A stretch of DNA of 64,000 bases from Taibaiella helva (GTDB taxonomy: Bacteria > Bacteroidota > Bacteroidia > Chitinophagales > Chitinophagaceae): positions 62,001 through 126,000 of the forward strand of contig NZ_QUZZ01000002.1 in the NCBI RefSeq assembly GCF_003545695.1, given 5' to 3'. Below, one piece after another: positions 50,224-58,354 of this stretch. Each line of letters starts with the position of its first letter. Position 1 is the first letter of the stretch. Below the pieces are notes generated by a model. The model was given only the letters and a program-made list of their open reading frames with translations. It did not search any database and was not told the origin of the DNA. The translations under genes and the position numbers were made by a program.

Positions 50224-52478
50224 TTACAAGCGGTACCGGAAACCTAAAAATCCTTTGATACCTTGTAAGGGCGCATAGTTGTATTCGGTATCGAAGGTAT
50301 AGCCATTGGGATTGGCTACCGGGTCGTTGGCACGCTTATCGAAGGGGTCGAAGGACCGCATAAGAGGGCTGTCGTGAGGTACATAGTTCAGTATATTCTT
50401 TACGCCACCATAAATTTCCATATTGCATTTACTTTTCCAGGTCACCTGTATATTGGCCAGGCAGTACCAGGGCGAATAGGCCGCACGGTAATCTGCAGGC
50501 TGTACCGGCAATCGCATAGGGCCATAGTATTTGCCTGTAACATCTACAGAAAATCCTTTGGGTAAGGTATAGCTCAGCAGGAAGGTTCCCGACCAGGCCG
50601 GAGCAAACAGCTGCTGCTTTTTTTGTTGCCTGCCCCGGGCATCCTCTTCCGTTTCGTAAACATCCATATAGGTTATGCCGGCCATTACCCGCAAAGGAAA
50701 AGTAAAGTTAGCGTCTGCGTTAAGTGAAATTCCCTGTGAAATGGCGTGTCCCCTTAGATTGTCGTATATGATTTTATTGGGGTCGGTATCAAAATCTCCA
50801 ACGATCTTATTGGTGAAATACGAATAAAAGCCTGTGGCATCTATGTTCAGGAAGCCGGCATCGAATGGAATTTTCAAAATGTAATTGAGATTGCCGTTAT
50901 AAGACCGCTCGGGATGCAGTTCCTCTGCGATGATCACTTGCCTGGCGCCGGTAAGAGCGGCATGATCTTCGGTAAACAGGTTTACGACCCGGTAGCCGGT
51001 GCCCAGGCTTATCCTGATGGTATGGATATTACTGGCGGCAAACTTGTAGGCCAGCCGGGCGAATGGATACTGCCATGATGCTTATCGTAGTCGTACCGGT
51101 ACCCGGCAAGCAACGTATTCTTTGCATCGATCGTCCATTCATCCTGGACGAAAATGCCAGGCAGCGGTGTTTTCATAGGTTGGTTGTCTTGCTGAATCGT
51201 AGCGGTTCCCGGGGTATTGTCGTCGTAATAGGTGTAGCGCATAGAAGCGCCCAGCAGGAAATTGTGCTGCTTGCGCTGGCCGAAATACTTGTCCCAATAT
51301 ACCTGTCCGAACAGCACTTTCTGGTTGGCCCTATAAGGTGTATAGCCATAGAACGAGTTTTGATCGTGGTTGTTGAAAGAGAATTGGGTAATGATCCTTT
51401 CCTGCACCGGAAGCTGATACATACCAATAAGCTCTAGGCGACTGGTATAAATACTCTCGCCGTAAATGCTATCGCTTCCGCGCCAGCTGCTGTTCCAGTT
51501 CATTTGCCCGCCCCACCGGTCTTCGTACACATACCTGGCCGCCAGGCTTGCTATCCGGTTCTCTTTTCGGGAGAGGGACCATTTGCTGAAAAGAGATATC
51601 CTGTTTTGCAGCGTTACGTCTGCAAATCCGTCGTGATTGTTGTCCACAGGATGCTGATAATTGAAGTAATTCACGCCGAGCAGGCTTTGAAGTTTTTCTA
51701 TCTTGAATTTTACAGAGACATCGGCATTGTATTCCTGCCATGTGGTACCATACAGGTCTGCACTAAAAACAGGTGCATGGGTTGGATTTTTTGTGATTAC
51801 ATTGATCGTGCCGCCCATCGCTTCTGAGCCGTAGAGAGACGATGCCGGCCCCTTTACTACTTCAACACGGTCTACCAGGCTATTGGGTATGCCGCTTAAG
51901 CCATATACCGAAGACAGTGAGCTGACGATCGGCATGCCGTCAATGAGGATCATGGTATAAGGTCCGTTCATGCCATTGATATGGATATCGCCGGTATTGC
52001 AGACGTTGCAATTGATCTGCGACTGAACGCCATTGATCATGCCCAGGGCATCGAAGAGGCTGGGCGTAGGGTTCTTCCTGAAAAAAGCCGACGTATATAC
52101 CTCTACCGGAACGGGGCTTTTCGATCTGCTTACTTCTTTCAAAGTGCCGGTTACCACTACTTCATTCAGGTCTGAGGTATTTGCCTGCAGCTGAAAATCA
52201 AGGGTAGCGGTGCCTTCTGCTACAATACTTACTGCCTGGGTCTTTTCGCTATACCCAATGGCCATTACCGATACGATGTAATTACCGGCAGGGATACCGG
52301 AAAGCGTATAATGGCCCAGGCTGTCTGAAAGTGTTCCCTGGTCGGTACCTTGCAACGATACCGAGGCATAGGGTACAGCCGCTTCACCGGCATAGACCTG
52401 TCCTTTCAGTATACCCGGGTGCTGAGCAAAGCAGTGACCGGCAAAAAGGATGGTTACAATCAGTAATATAGGTTTCAT
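50224..52478 (-). pseudogene. TonB-dependent receptor with a one-base frameshift (zinc regulon)
   Basis: Two frames make one receptor of about 750 aa. The first (52478-51009) has a signal peptide, a carboxypeptidase-like domain (about 22-100), a plug with INCNVCNTGDIHINGMNGPY and VVKGPASSLYGSEAMGGTI, and half the barrel. Near 51057 a run of GGG (plus strand) needs one more G: adding it continues SPRLAYKFAASNIHTIRISL and GTGYRVVNLFTEDHAALTGA into the second frame, which ends with the barrel strand GIKGFLGFRYRL. Likely cargo is zinc, from position after the COG0523 gene and Zur boxes. It may be a sequencing error or a real loss. Confidence 0.85.
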
Positions 52479-52727
52479 AAGTATAATAACCGGAACAATA
52501 AAGCAGGATAGTTAAGATCGACCTGGGTCCTGTTTCTAATTCCTCCCGGAGGGTTTATTGTTGGAGAAATGCACTACCTGCGCAAAGCATACCCATGTGC
52601 AGGTTAACGATCGGGGTATATGAAGGCAAGCACAGGGCGGTATCCGAAGACTATGATGAAGACGTACTTTTGCGGTTCCCTGTAAGTGTTTGTTTTTTTG
52701 AATGACCTCGTTTCGTTTTCCAAAGGC

Positions 52728-53945
52728 TTATATTTCAGCGGGAAAGAGATCTTCTTCCAGCCACACCCCATTGCAAGAGTAAGCTGCCGTTTCCGCATCT
52801 GATAAGAGACACTGCTCCAGCTGCCTGGCATAAACTTCCGGCTCAAGGTGCTGGCCGATGAAGACTAGCTCCTGCAGTCGATCGCCCCACTGCTTGTGCC
52901 AGCGGCCTTCTATTTCTTGCTGATGCTGAACAAAGGAAGGGTAGCGGAGCCGCTCTCCCAATGGCATGCTTGCCCACCATATACCAGCGTGCTCTACCCG
53001 CAGGCTTCCGCCGGCCTGGCTGAAATGGATAGCCATACCTGGCCTCGACGCCAGCCAGAAAATTCCTTTGGCACGGATGATGTTTACAGGATAGTCCTCA
53101 TTAAGGAATTTCCAGAGACGCCCTGGATGAAAGGGCTTCTTGTGGCGGAATACAAAGGATGATATACCATATTCCTCTGTCTCCGGCGTATGCTTATCGG
53201 CCAGCTCCCTGATCCATCCGGCTGAAGAGGTCGCCTTATCAAAGTCGAAGAGACGGGTATGAAGTATCTCTTCAGGCGCTATTTTGCCGGCAACCGACCT
53301 CAGTATCTTTGCGTCCGGGTTTAATTTTTTAACGGTAGCCTCCAGCAGACCAATTGTTTCTTCTGTTACCAGGTCTGTTTTGTTCAGGATGATCACGTTG
53401 GCAAACTCGATCTGATCGGTAAGCAGGTTAACGATGGTTCTGGTATCGGTTTCCGCTTCATTCATGTTGCGGTCGGAGAGCGTATCGGTCGTGCTGAAAT
53501 CCCTGAAAAAATTAAAGCAATCGACAACGGTCACCATTGTATCGATGTAGCTGAATGCCGAAAGATCCACGCTGCCATCATCGCTGGTAAAGCTGAACGT
53601 TTGCGCTACAGGTACCGGCTCTGAAATACCGGTACTCTCGATCAGTAAATAATCAAAACGGGCCTCCCTGGCCAGCTTTTCGACTTCCACCATCAGGTCT
53701 TCCCGAAGCGTGCAGCAGATACAGCCGTTGCTCATTTCCACCAGCTTCTCTTCCGTTCTCGATAGCGTATTTTCTTTCGCCACCAGCTGCGCGTCAATAT
53801 TGACTTCGCTCATGTCGTTAACGATTACGGCGACTTTTAACCCCTCTTTATTATGAAGGATGTGATTCAGTAAAGTTGTTTTTCCGGCTCCTAAAAACCC
53901 GCTGAGAACGGTAACCGGCAGTTTGTTTTTTTGTGCGAGATCCAT
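52728..53945 (-). CDS. COG0523 zinc-chaperone GTPase (CobW/ZagA/YciC type)
   Basis: A 405-aa protein with Walker A (GFLGAGKT, residues 16-23), the metal-binding CxCC motif (NGCICCT, Cys75, Cys77, Cys78) and NKTD (ILNKTDLV) for guanine specificity. A CobW C-terminal domain follows ([29 protein letters not shown]). Such GTPases deliver zinc to client enzymes under zinc shortage and are often Zur-regulated. It lies 35 bases after the 66-aa gene, and its operon begins at Zur-type operators. Cytoplasmic. Confidence 0.9.
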   Translation of the reverse strand: MDLAQKNKLPVTVLSGFLGAGKTTLLNHILHNKEGLKVAVIVNDMSEVNIDAQLVAKENTLSRTEEKLVEMSNGCICCTLREDLMVEVEKLAREARFDYLLIESTGISEPVPVAQTFSFTSDDGSVDLSAFSYIDTMVTVVDCFNFFRDFSTTDTLSDRNMNEAETDTRTIVNLLTDQIEFANVIILNKTDLVTEETIGLLEATVKKLNPDAKILRSVAGKIAPEEILHTRLFDFDKATSSAGWIRELADKHTPETEEYGISSFVFRHKKPFHPGRLWKFLNEDYPVNIIRAKGIFWLASRPGMAIHFSQAGGSLRVEHAGIWWASMPLGERLRYPSFVQHQQEIEGRWHKQWGDRLQELVFIGQHLEPEVYARQLEQCLLSDAETAAYSCNGVWLEEDLFPAEI

Positions 53946-53980
53946 GTCTGTATGAGATTATCGAGTGATATTGTCCATTT

Positions 53981-54181
53981 TTATCCCCGGGCTGCGACCT
54001 CCAGCCAGGATATGATGTTGTGCAAATGGCGCAAGCCATAATGAGCTATAAAGGCACGCGTTTCCGGATGAGCCGGCTGCCTGTATATCTTTAGGCGTTC
54101 TTCTGCAAAGCCTGCAGTCAGCGCGATGCCGCATTGTACTGTGATGCAATAGTGCCATTGCTGAAAATTCTGAGGGATCAT
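53981..54181 (-). CDS. Small conserved protein of the zinc regulon
   Basis: 66 aa from ATG 54181: MIPQNFQQWHYCITVQCGIA, LTAGFAEERLKIYRQPAHPE, TRAFIAHYGLRHLHNIISWL. Comparable short proteins of this pattern recur beside zinc-chaperone GTPases in Bacteroidota. No motif gives a function; the two Cys and several His residues could bind zinc. The start codon abuts the first Zur box, so this is the first gene of the leftward zinc operon. Confidence 0.65.
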   Translation of the reverse strand: MIPQNFQQWHYCITVQCGIALTAGFAEERLKIYRQPAHPETRAFIAHYGLRHLHNIISWLEVAARG

Positions 54182-54210
54182 TTATTAATGCAATTGAGTT
54201 GCAATAATAA
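54182..54210. promoter_or_regulatory. Zur-type operator 1
   Basis: A near-perfect palindrome TTATTAATGCAA-N5-TTGCAATAATAA (one mismatch), directly abutting the start of the leftward zinc operon and overlapping its likely -7 element (TATTATTG on the minus strand). Confidence 0.75.
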
Positions 54211-54220
54211 TACTTTTTAA

Positions 54221-54243
54221 TTAATGCAACTCAATTGCATTAA
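54221..54243. promoter_or_regulatory. Zur-type operator 2
   Basis: A perfect palindrome TTAATGCAA-N5-TTGCATTAA. It shares the core TGCAA-N5-TTGCA with operator 1 and overlaps the expected -33 region of the regulator gene promoter at 54261. Confidence 0.8.
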
Positions 54244-54260
54244 GTAATTTTCATAAAAAT

Positions 54261-54268
54261 TACCTTTG
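54261..54268 (+). promoter_or_regulatory. -7 promoter element TACCTTTG (Zur-type regulator)
   Basis: It matches TAnnTTTG, 25 bases before the ATG of the Fur-family regulator, with TTG of operator 2 upstream. This suggests autoregulation. Confidence 0.65.
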
Positions 54269-54293
54269 TGGACAAATTCCGTTGTACAGAGTG

Positions 54294-54680
54294 ATGAAAA
54301 GAAGAAATACCCCGGTTAAAGCCGCTGTTTTGGCCTTACTGGAAGAATCCGATACAGCATTAAGCCAGGATATGATTGAACAGCAATTGACGATCTCCGC
54401 GGATAAGGTGACGATCTATAGGGTGCTCAATCGTTTTTGTGAAGATGGTATAACGCATAGAGCCATTTCGGAAGAAGGGAAAAGTTATTATGCGTTGTGC
54501 AGAAGCTGCGAACACGAACACCATACACACGATCATTTTCATTTCAGGTGCCTTTCCTGCGATCGTGTAGAATGCCTTCGCGAAACCATCGCCGTTAAAT
54601 TACCTAAGGGCTACAAAGGGGTAAATATGAATTGCTGGATTTCTGGCTACTGCCGTAGTTGCAGGCATGCTGTTGCCTAG
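54294..54680 (+). CDS. zur: Fur-family regulator, probably Zur
   Basis: A 128-aa protein starting at ATG 54294; an upstream TTG is rejected as it would only add YRV. The N-terminal winged helix has TIYRVLNRFCEDGITHRAIS. The metal region has YYALCRSCEHEHHTHDHFHF and CLSCDRVECL, with structural Cys pairs (CRSC, CLSC, CRSC near the end). The His-rich loop is typical of Fur/Zur. Zinc specificity is inferred from the divergent COG0523 gene and the shared palindromes. It represses under metal sufficiency. Confidence 0.85.
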   Translation: MKRRNTPVKAAVLALLEESDTALSQDMIEQQLTISADKVTIYRVLNRFCEDGITHRAISEEGKSYYALCRSCEHEHHTHDHFHFRCLSCDRVECLRETIAVKLPKGYKGVNMNCWISGYCRSCRHAVA

Positions 54681-54802
54681 CATCAGATACCGGTGGTCGG
54701 GAAAGGCCTGCAGCGATGAATGATTGAGGAAGGGGACTTTATTTGTTGGCTAATTAAGTATATTATATTCCAAGTATGCCCTTAAACACCGGAATGGTAG
54801 CA

Positions 54803-55111
54803 TTATTGGGTGCAATCCGGTATCTCCTTTACGATAACTTCACGCTCCTCCAAAAATCTCGCCTCAGACTCTTTGTTGGCGAAGCTCTTGTACATGGAGT
54901 AATCGGCTCGAAGAAAGAATTTGTTTTGTGGGGGGGCGGATTTTGTAAAGAATTTGGTACCATGGCTGGGTCTTTGAATGTTCGTATTCGACCCGAAGTC
55001 TTCAATAAGAGCCAGGTATTCTGGCTTGATCAAGCCCTCCCGCATTGCTTTGTACAATATTGGCCTGAACAAAGTATCACCCTGCCGGCGCGCCTGATAA
55101 TTGTGGATCAC
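54803..55111 (-). CDS. Possible hypothetical protein of 102 aa
   Basis: A GTG-started minus-strand frame: VIHNYQARRQGDTLFRPILY, KAMREGLIKPEYLALIEDFG, SNTNIQRPSHGTKFFTKSAP. Codon use is more AT-rich than in neighbours. A plus-strand frame covers nearly the same bases (54776-55123) but reads less protein-like. No family recognised; this could be a fragment of a larger lost gene. Confidence 0.3.
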   Translation of the reverse strand: MIHNYQARRQGDTLFRPILYKAMREGLIKPEYLALIEDFGSNTNIQRPSHGTKFFTKSAPPQNKFFLRADYSMYKSFANKESEARFLEEREVIVKEIPDCTQ

Positions 55112-55148
55112 ACTAGGCGGTGATCGTCTGCTTTGTCAAAACGAAGTA

Positions 55149-55166
55149 TTTTAACTTAAGTGAAAA
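55149..55166. promoter_or_regulatory. Putative operator upstream of the DUF308 gene
   Basis: TTTTAACTTAAGTGAAAA, centred on the palindrome ACTTAAGT, 54 bases before the DUF308 start. The inverted equivalent, TTTTTAACTTAAGTAAAC, lies upstream of the Crp/Fnr gene at 56533-56550. A shared regulator, perhaps the Crp/Fnr protein itself, is inferred. Confidence 0.5.
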
Positions 55167-55220
55167 AACGGGATCGCAGGAGTGCGGACCTTTGTTCCGG
55201 AAATGTAAAAACAATCTATC

Positions 55221-55808
55221 ATGACATCCACACATCCATCTGCCTTCAGTGCTTCCGGCGAGGCTGCCGAAAGAGCCAGGTCATTACAAAAGCTATATTT
55301 TTTTCGTGCAGGGTTTTCCATTGCCTGGGTGATCCTGGTCGTCGCTTTGGCCAAAAACAATACGACGATTGCAACGGCGCTGTTCATCGTCTACCCGGCA
55401 TGGGACGCCGTAGCCACTTACCTGGATATCCGGGCCAACCTGCCTGCCGCGGATAAGATGCCGCAGTACGTTAATCTGGCAATCAGCATCGCCACGACGA
55501 TAGGTGTAGCGCTGGCCCTGCAAAGCGGTATCCCGCAAGCCCTTATCGTCTTTGGCGCCTGGGCGGTAATAACGGGGCTTATCCAGCTGATACTGGGCTT
55601 GCGCAGGCGCAGGCAGATGGGCGGCCAGTGGCCGATGATCATCAGCGGCGGTCAGTCGATGCTGGCCGGAGGAGCCTTTATTGCAATGGCCCACACGCCC
55701 AACCAGGGCATCACAACCCTGGCCGGCTATGCTGCTTTCGGCGCCTTTTATTTCCTGCTCACGGCGATCCGGTTGTCTAAGACCATCAAAGCCGCTCCTG
55801 CAATGTAA
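55221..55808 (+). CDS. DUF308/HdeD-like membrane protein
   Basis: A 195-aa protein with six membrane segments in three hairpins (FSIAWVILVVALA, ATALFIVYPAWDAVATYL, LAISIATTIGVALAL, ALIVFGAWAVITGLIQLIL, SMLAGGAFIAMA, TTLAGYAAFGAFYFLLTAI), the layout of DUF308/HdeD acid-resistance membrane proteins. A GFSI-type first segment and the RRRRQMGGQWPMIISGG loop are seen. It is convergent with the Crp/Fnr regulator gene. Transport or stress function is not established. Confidence 0.7.
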   Translation: MTSTHPSAFSASGEAAERARSLQKLYFFRAGFSIAWVILVVALAKNNTTIATALFIVYPAWDAVATYLDIRANLPAADKMPQYVNLAISIATTIGVALALQSGIPQALIVFGAWAVITGLIQLILGLRRRRQMGGQWPMIISGGQSMLAGGAFIAMAHTPNQGITTLAGYAAFGAFYFLLTAIRLSKTIKAAPAM

Positions 55809-55831
55809 GCAGGGCAGGGGCGGTTGTCGGT

Positions 55832-56443
55832 TCAGCTTGCATGATCATCAGTCTGGTTATTCTTCAACCGTTTCCTGATCCGGCTGAGGGAGGGATTGGT
55901 GATGCCCAGGAAAGAGGAGATATGATAGGCGGGGATGCGTTCTATGATATTGGGATGTTCCTCCAGGAGCCTGAGAAATCTTTTCTCATGAGAGAAGAAG
56001 ACAAACTCTTCGGTCCTTGATTGTGCATAAGCAAAGAAAGTTTCTGCCAGCAGCCTGCCGAACTTTCCCCAATTCGGATTCCGCTCATACAGGCCATTAA
56101 GATCCCGGTAGGAGATCTGGATGATCTCCGAATCTTCCATGGCCTCAATGTAATACCAGCAGGGGTTTTGCGAGATGAAGCTCCTGAAGGAAACCACGAA
56201 CTGGTTTTCTGAAAAGAAGAAGAGATTTTTCTCCGCCTGAGTCTCAGGGTCGCTGTAATAGATCCGGAAGATGCCCTTTACGACGAGGCCAAGGTCGGTG
56301 CAGACCATGCTTTGCATATTGAAGAAATCGCCTTTGGCAATCTTTCGTGGCTTCCAGTACGCCAGGCTTTCGGCAATGTCTTTATCTGTTAAGGGGGCAA
56401 AGTTCCGCAGGTATTGCGTTAAGATTTCATTTTTATTATCCAT
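55832..56443 (-). CDS. Crp/Fnr-family transcriptional regulator
   Basis: A 203-aa protein. The N-terminal part is a cyclic-nucleotide-binding-like beta barrel (KGDFFNMQSMVCTDLGLVVK, GIFRIYY) without the classic phosphate-binding residues or Fe-S cysteines. A dimer helix follows. The C-terminal winged helix has IPAYHISSFLGITNPSLSRI then RKRLKNNQ, the standard recognition helix of this family. It may regulate the DUF308 gene and itself through the shared ACTTAAGT operators. The effector is unknown. Confidence 0.85.
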   Translation of the reverse strand: MDNKNEILTQYLRNFAPLTDKDIAESLAYWKPRKIAKGDFFNMQSMVCTDLGLVVKGIFRIYYSDPETQAEKNLFFFSENQFVVSFRSFISQNPCWYYIEAMEDSEIIQISYRDLNGLYERNPNWGKFGRLLAETFFAYAQSRTEEFVFFSHEKRFLRLLEEHPNIIERIPAYHISSFLGITNPSLSRIRKRLKNNQTDDHAS

Positions 56444-56532
56444 GCGGGGACATTTTATCGGTCAACATCTTATGCAGCCTCCACTTTTCTGGAGAAGAAC
56501 GGGCTAATTTAGGGATCCCCGATCTGCGAAAT

Positions 56533-56550
56533 GTTTACTTAAGTTAAAAA
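56533..56550. promoter_or_regulatory. Putative operator upstream of the Crp/Fnr gene
   Basis: GTTTACTTAAGTTAAAAA, sharing ACTTAAGT and its A/T flanks with 55149-55166 in inverse orientation; 90 bases upstream of the regulator ATG. Confidence 0.5.
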
Positions 56551-56612
56551 TGTACGTGAATTTAAGAAAGGAATCGCAGGATGGCTTAAGTTTTCGCTCG
56601 ATAAAAGGTTGA

Positions 56613-56645
56613 AAATGGCCTGTCACATGAAGGGACAGGCCATTT
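56613..56645 (-). terminator. Terminator of the second precursor gene
   Basis: Perfect 12-bp stem AAATGGCCTGTC/GACAGGCCATTT with a 9-base loop, then TTTT on the minus strand. It lies 39 bases past the stop of the precursor gene. Confidence 0.8.
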
Positions 56646-56684
56646 GTTTTTGTTGAAGCTTTTGTATCCGGGACCACTTGTGTC

Positions 56685-56924
56685 CTAGAAGGTGCGGGGG
56701 CAAACGGTGCAATCAATACAGCCGGTATTGCCGATCGGCGGCATGGGCTCATCATCGCACCACCGGGAAGCGCATTCAGAAACGGAGAAGCAGCCGCCCA
56801 GCGGATCTACGGACCAGGTCGGTATGGCGCCGCCTTGTATCCTCTCTTTTTCGTTGCGGGTCAGGTTGGTGATCGTCTTTTTGTTCAGCTGCAGTTTGGC
56901 TGCATGGGTTTTGATTTTTTTCAT
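56685..56924 (-). CDS. Second orphan lanthipeptide-type precursor peptide
   Basis: A 79-aa peptide from ATG 56924. The leader MKKIKTHAAKLQLNKKTITN then LTRNEKERIQGG follows the same KLQLNKxxI..LT..E...I.GG pattern as the precursor at 29947, with a GG site at residues 31-32. The 47-residue core has six Cys (GGCFSVSECASRWCDD, GCIDCTVC) and few Ser/Thr, so it may rely on disulfides or other chemistry rather than many lanthionines. No modification or export gene is nearby. It has its own terminator. Confidence 0.65.
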   Translation of the reverse strand: MKKIKTHAAKLQLNKKTITNLTRNEKERIQGGAIPTWSVDPLGGCFSVSECASRWCDDEPMPPIGNTGCIDCTVCPRTF

Positions 56925-57077
56925 CTTATGATTTGGTTGGATTAAGGTAACAGAACCGGCATGGTCCTGATGCTGCAATTTATGATTTCTACCCGATAAT
57001 GTTTAGCCGGGATATGCCGGTTTCTTTTCACTGATCGGTTTGCTGCGCGATGCATGGGCAACGCGCCCGGTCCGGGT

Positions 57078-57968
57078 CTAGGTGCTGAGCAAGGTAATGC
57101 CCTCCAGGTTGGCATTACCGTTTTTCAGGAAGGCATAGGTCATCCGGTCCACCTGGGAATCTATAAACCGGATCCGTTTCAGGCTTCTGCATTTAAAGAA
57201 AGTATTGATCAACGTTGCGTTCCGGAAGGTCACGCGCGTAAAGGCACAATTCTCGAAAGCGCAATCTTCCAGAGTACCTTCGAAGATGATATCGGCCAGC
57301 TGTACAGCATTAAAGGAGGTATGGTTCAAAATAGCATGCAGCATATTGCATTTCTCTATGCCGCCCGACCTGATCTTGGCCCCGGTAAAATCGGCCCCGG
57401 AGAAATCGCAGCCGCTGGCATAGCTTTCCAGAAAGGTGACTTCTTTCCAGGAACAGTCTGTAAATATATTGCCCGACAAATGGGAAGCCTGGATATGGCT
57501 GTTGCTGAAGTCGGAGCCGGAGAAGTCGCAGCTGTCGACATTATTTCTTTTCAGGAGCAGGCCCGATAAAACAGAACCTATAAACCGGCAGCGCTGCATG
57601 TTGGAAGAGCTGAACTTTTCATGCAGGTTCTTCAGGCCCGAGAAGTCGGCATCCACCCAGTTGCCGCGCGACATATCCCAGCTCAGCTTTTTCTCCTGCT
57701 TTGCAGGGGTTAAAGCGGCCGTTTGCTGGTCTGCAGCAAAAGTTTTTTCTGCGACGGCCGAAGGGAAATTTTCCGAGAAATAATTAAGGTCTACCCCCAG
57801 GATTTCTGCGAGCCGGCTAAAGGTAAGGATGTCCGGGATGGATTCGCCCCGTTCCCATTTGCCTACCGCCTGAGGGCTGATAAACAGCTGCTCGGCAAGC
57901 TGCGCCTGGGACATGTTTTTCTCTTTGCGTGCTCCGGCAATTTTGTTGCCCATGATCTTAGCTTCCAT
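57078..57968 (-). CDS. HTH regulator fused to pentapeptide repeats
   Basis: About 296 aa from ATG 57968; ATG 57950 is also possible. Residues 1-65 are a Cro/C1-type helix-turn-helix: KIAGARKEKNMSQAQLAEQL, ISPQAVGKWERGESIPD. Residues about 95-290 are pentapeptide repeats with a central F or L (CDFSGSDFSNSH, GCDFSGADFTGA, CAFENCAFTRVTFRNATLIN), which fold as a right-handed quadrilateral beta-helix. Fusions of HTH and PPR-type helix are uncommon. PPR proteins can mimic DNA and bind gyrase; whether this one does is unknown. Confidence 0.75.
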   Translation of the reverse strand: MEAKIMGNKIAGARKEKNMSQAQLAEQLFISPQAVGKWERGESIPDILTFSRLAEILGVDLNYFSENFPSAVAEKTFAADQQTAALTPAKQEKKLSWDMSRGNWVDADFSGLKNLHEKFSSSNMQRCRFIGSVLSGLLLKRNNVDSCDFSGSDFSNSHIQASHLSGNIFTDCSWKEVTFLESYASGCDFSGADFTGAKIRSGGIEKCNMLHAILNHTSFNAVQLADIIFEGTLEDCAFENCAFTRVTFRNATLINTFFKCRSLKRIRFIDSQVDRMTYAFLKNGNANLEGITLLST

Positions 57969-58007
57969 ATTATAATGTCTTTTTGTTTTATATTTTCGAC
58001 ACTGCAA

Positions 58008-58354
58008 AGGTATTTTCCATTGTCACGGCAATCAGCAAAAAACACGCTCCTCTTAGTTGTAAGGCCGCTACTCCTGGTTGTATCGGGCAACCAGCGGTAG
58101 TATAAAGGCCAAAATTGAATTTTTACTACATTTATTCCCTGGTATCCGGTCACTGGTATCGGCTAACATTATCATCAGTGATCAGTGTTTTCAACCGTCT
58201 GAAAAGGACTGTCATTGCGGCCCGACCCGCAGTCTCCTTGAGACGCAGATCCCGGATCAGGGTCCGGCGTGACAATTGCGTTCGGGGTCAACGATTGGCT
58301 GTTTTTATCTTAAGACGCAATCCGTTTACATACTTCTATAGAAAGGCTGGGTTA
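58008..58354. other. 347-base non-coding gap
   Basis: No gene seen; it lies between the regulator start and the end of the MFS pump gene. No strong hairpin. Confidence 0.4.

Noticed and set aside
54776-55123. 115-codon plus-strand frame
   Set aside because: It overlaps the more protein-like minus-strand frame 54803-55111; neither is firm, but this one has fewer protein features.
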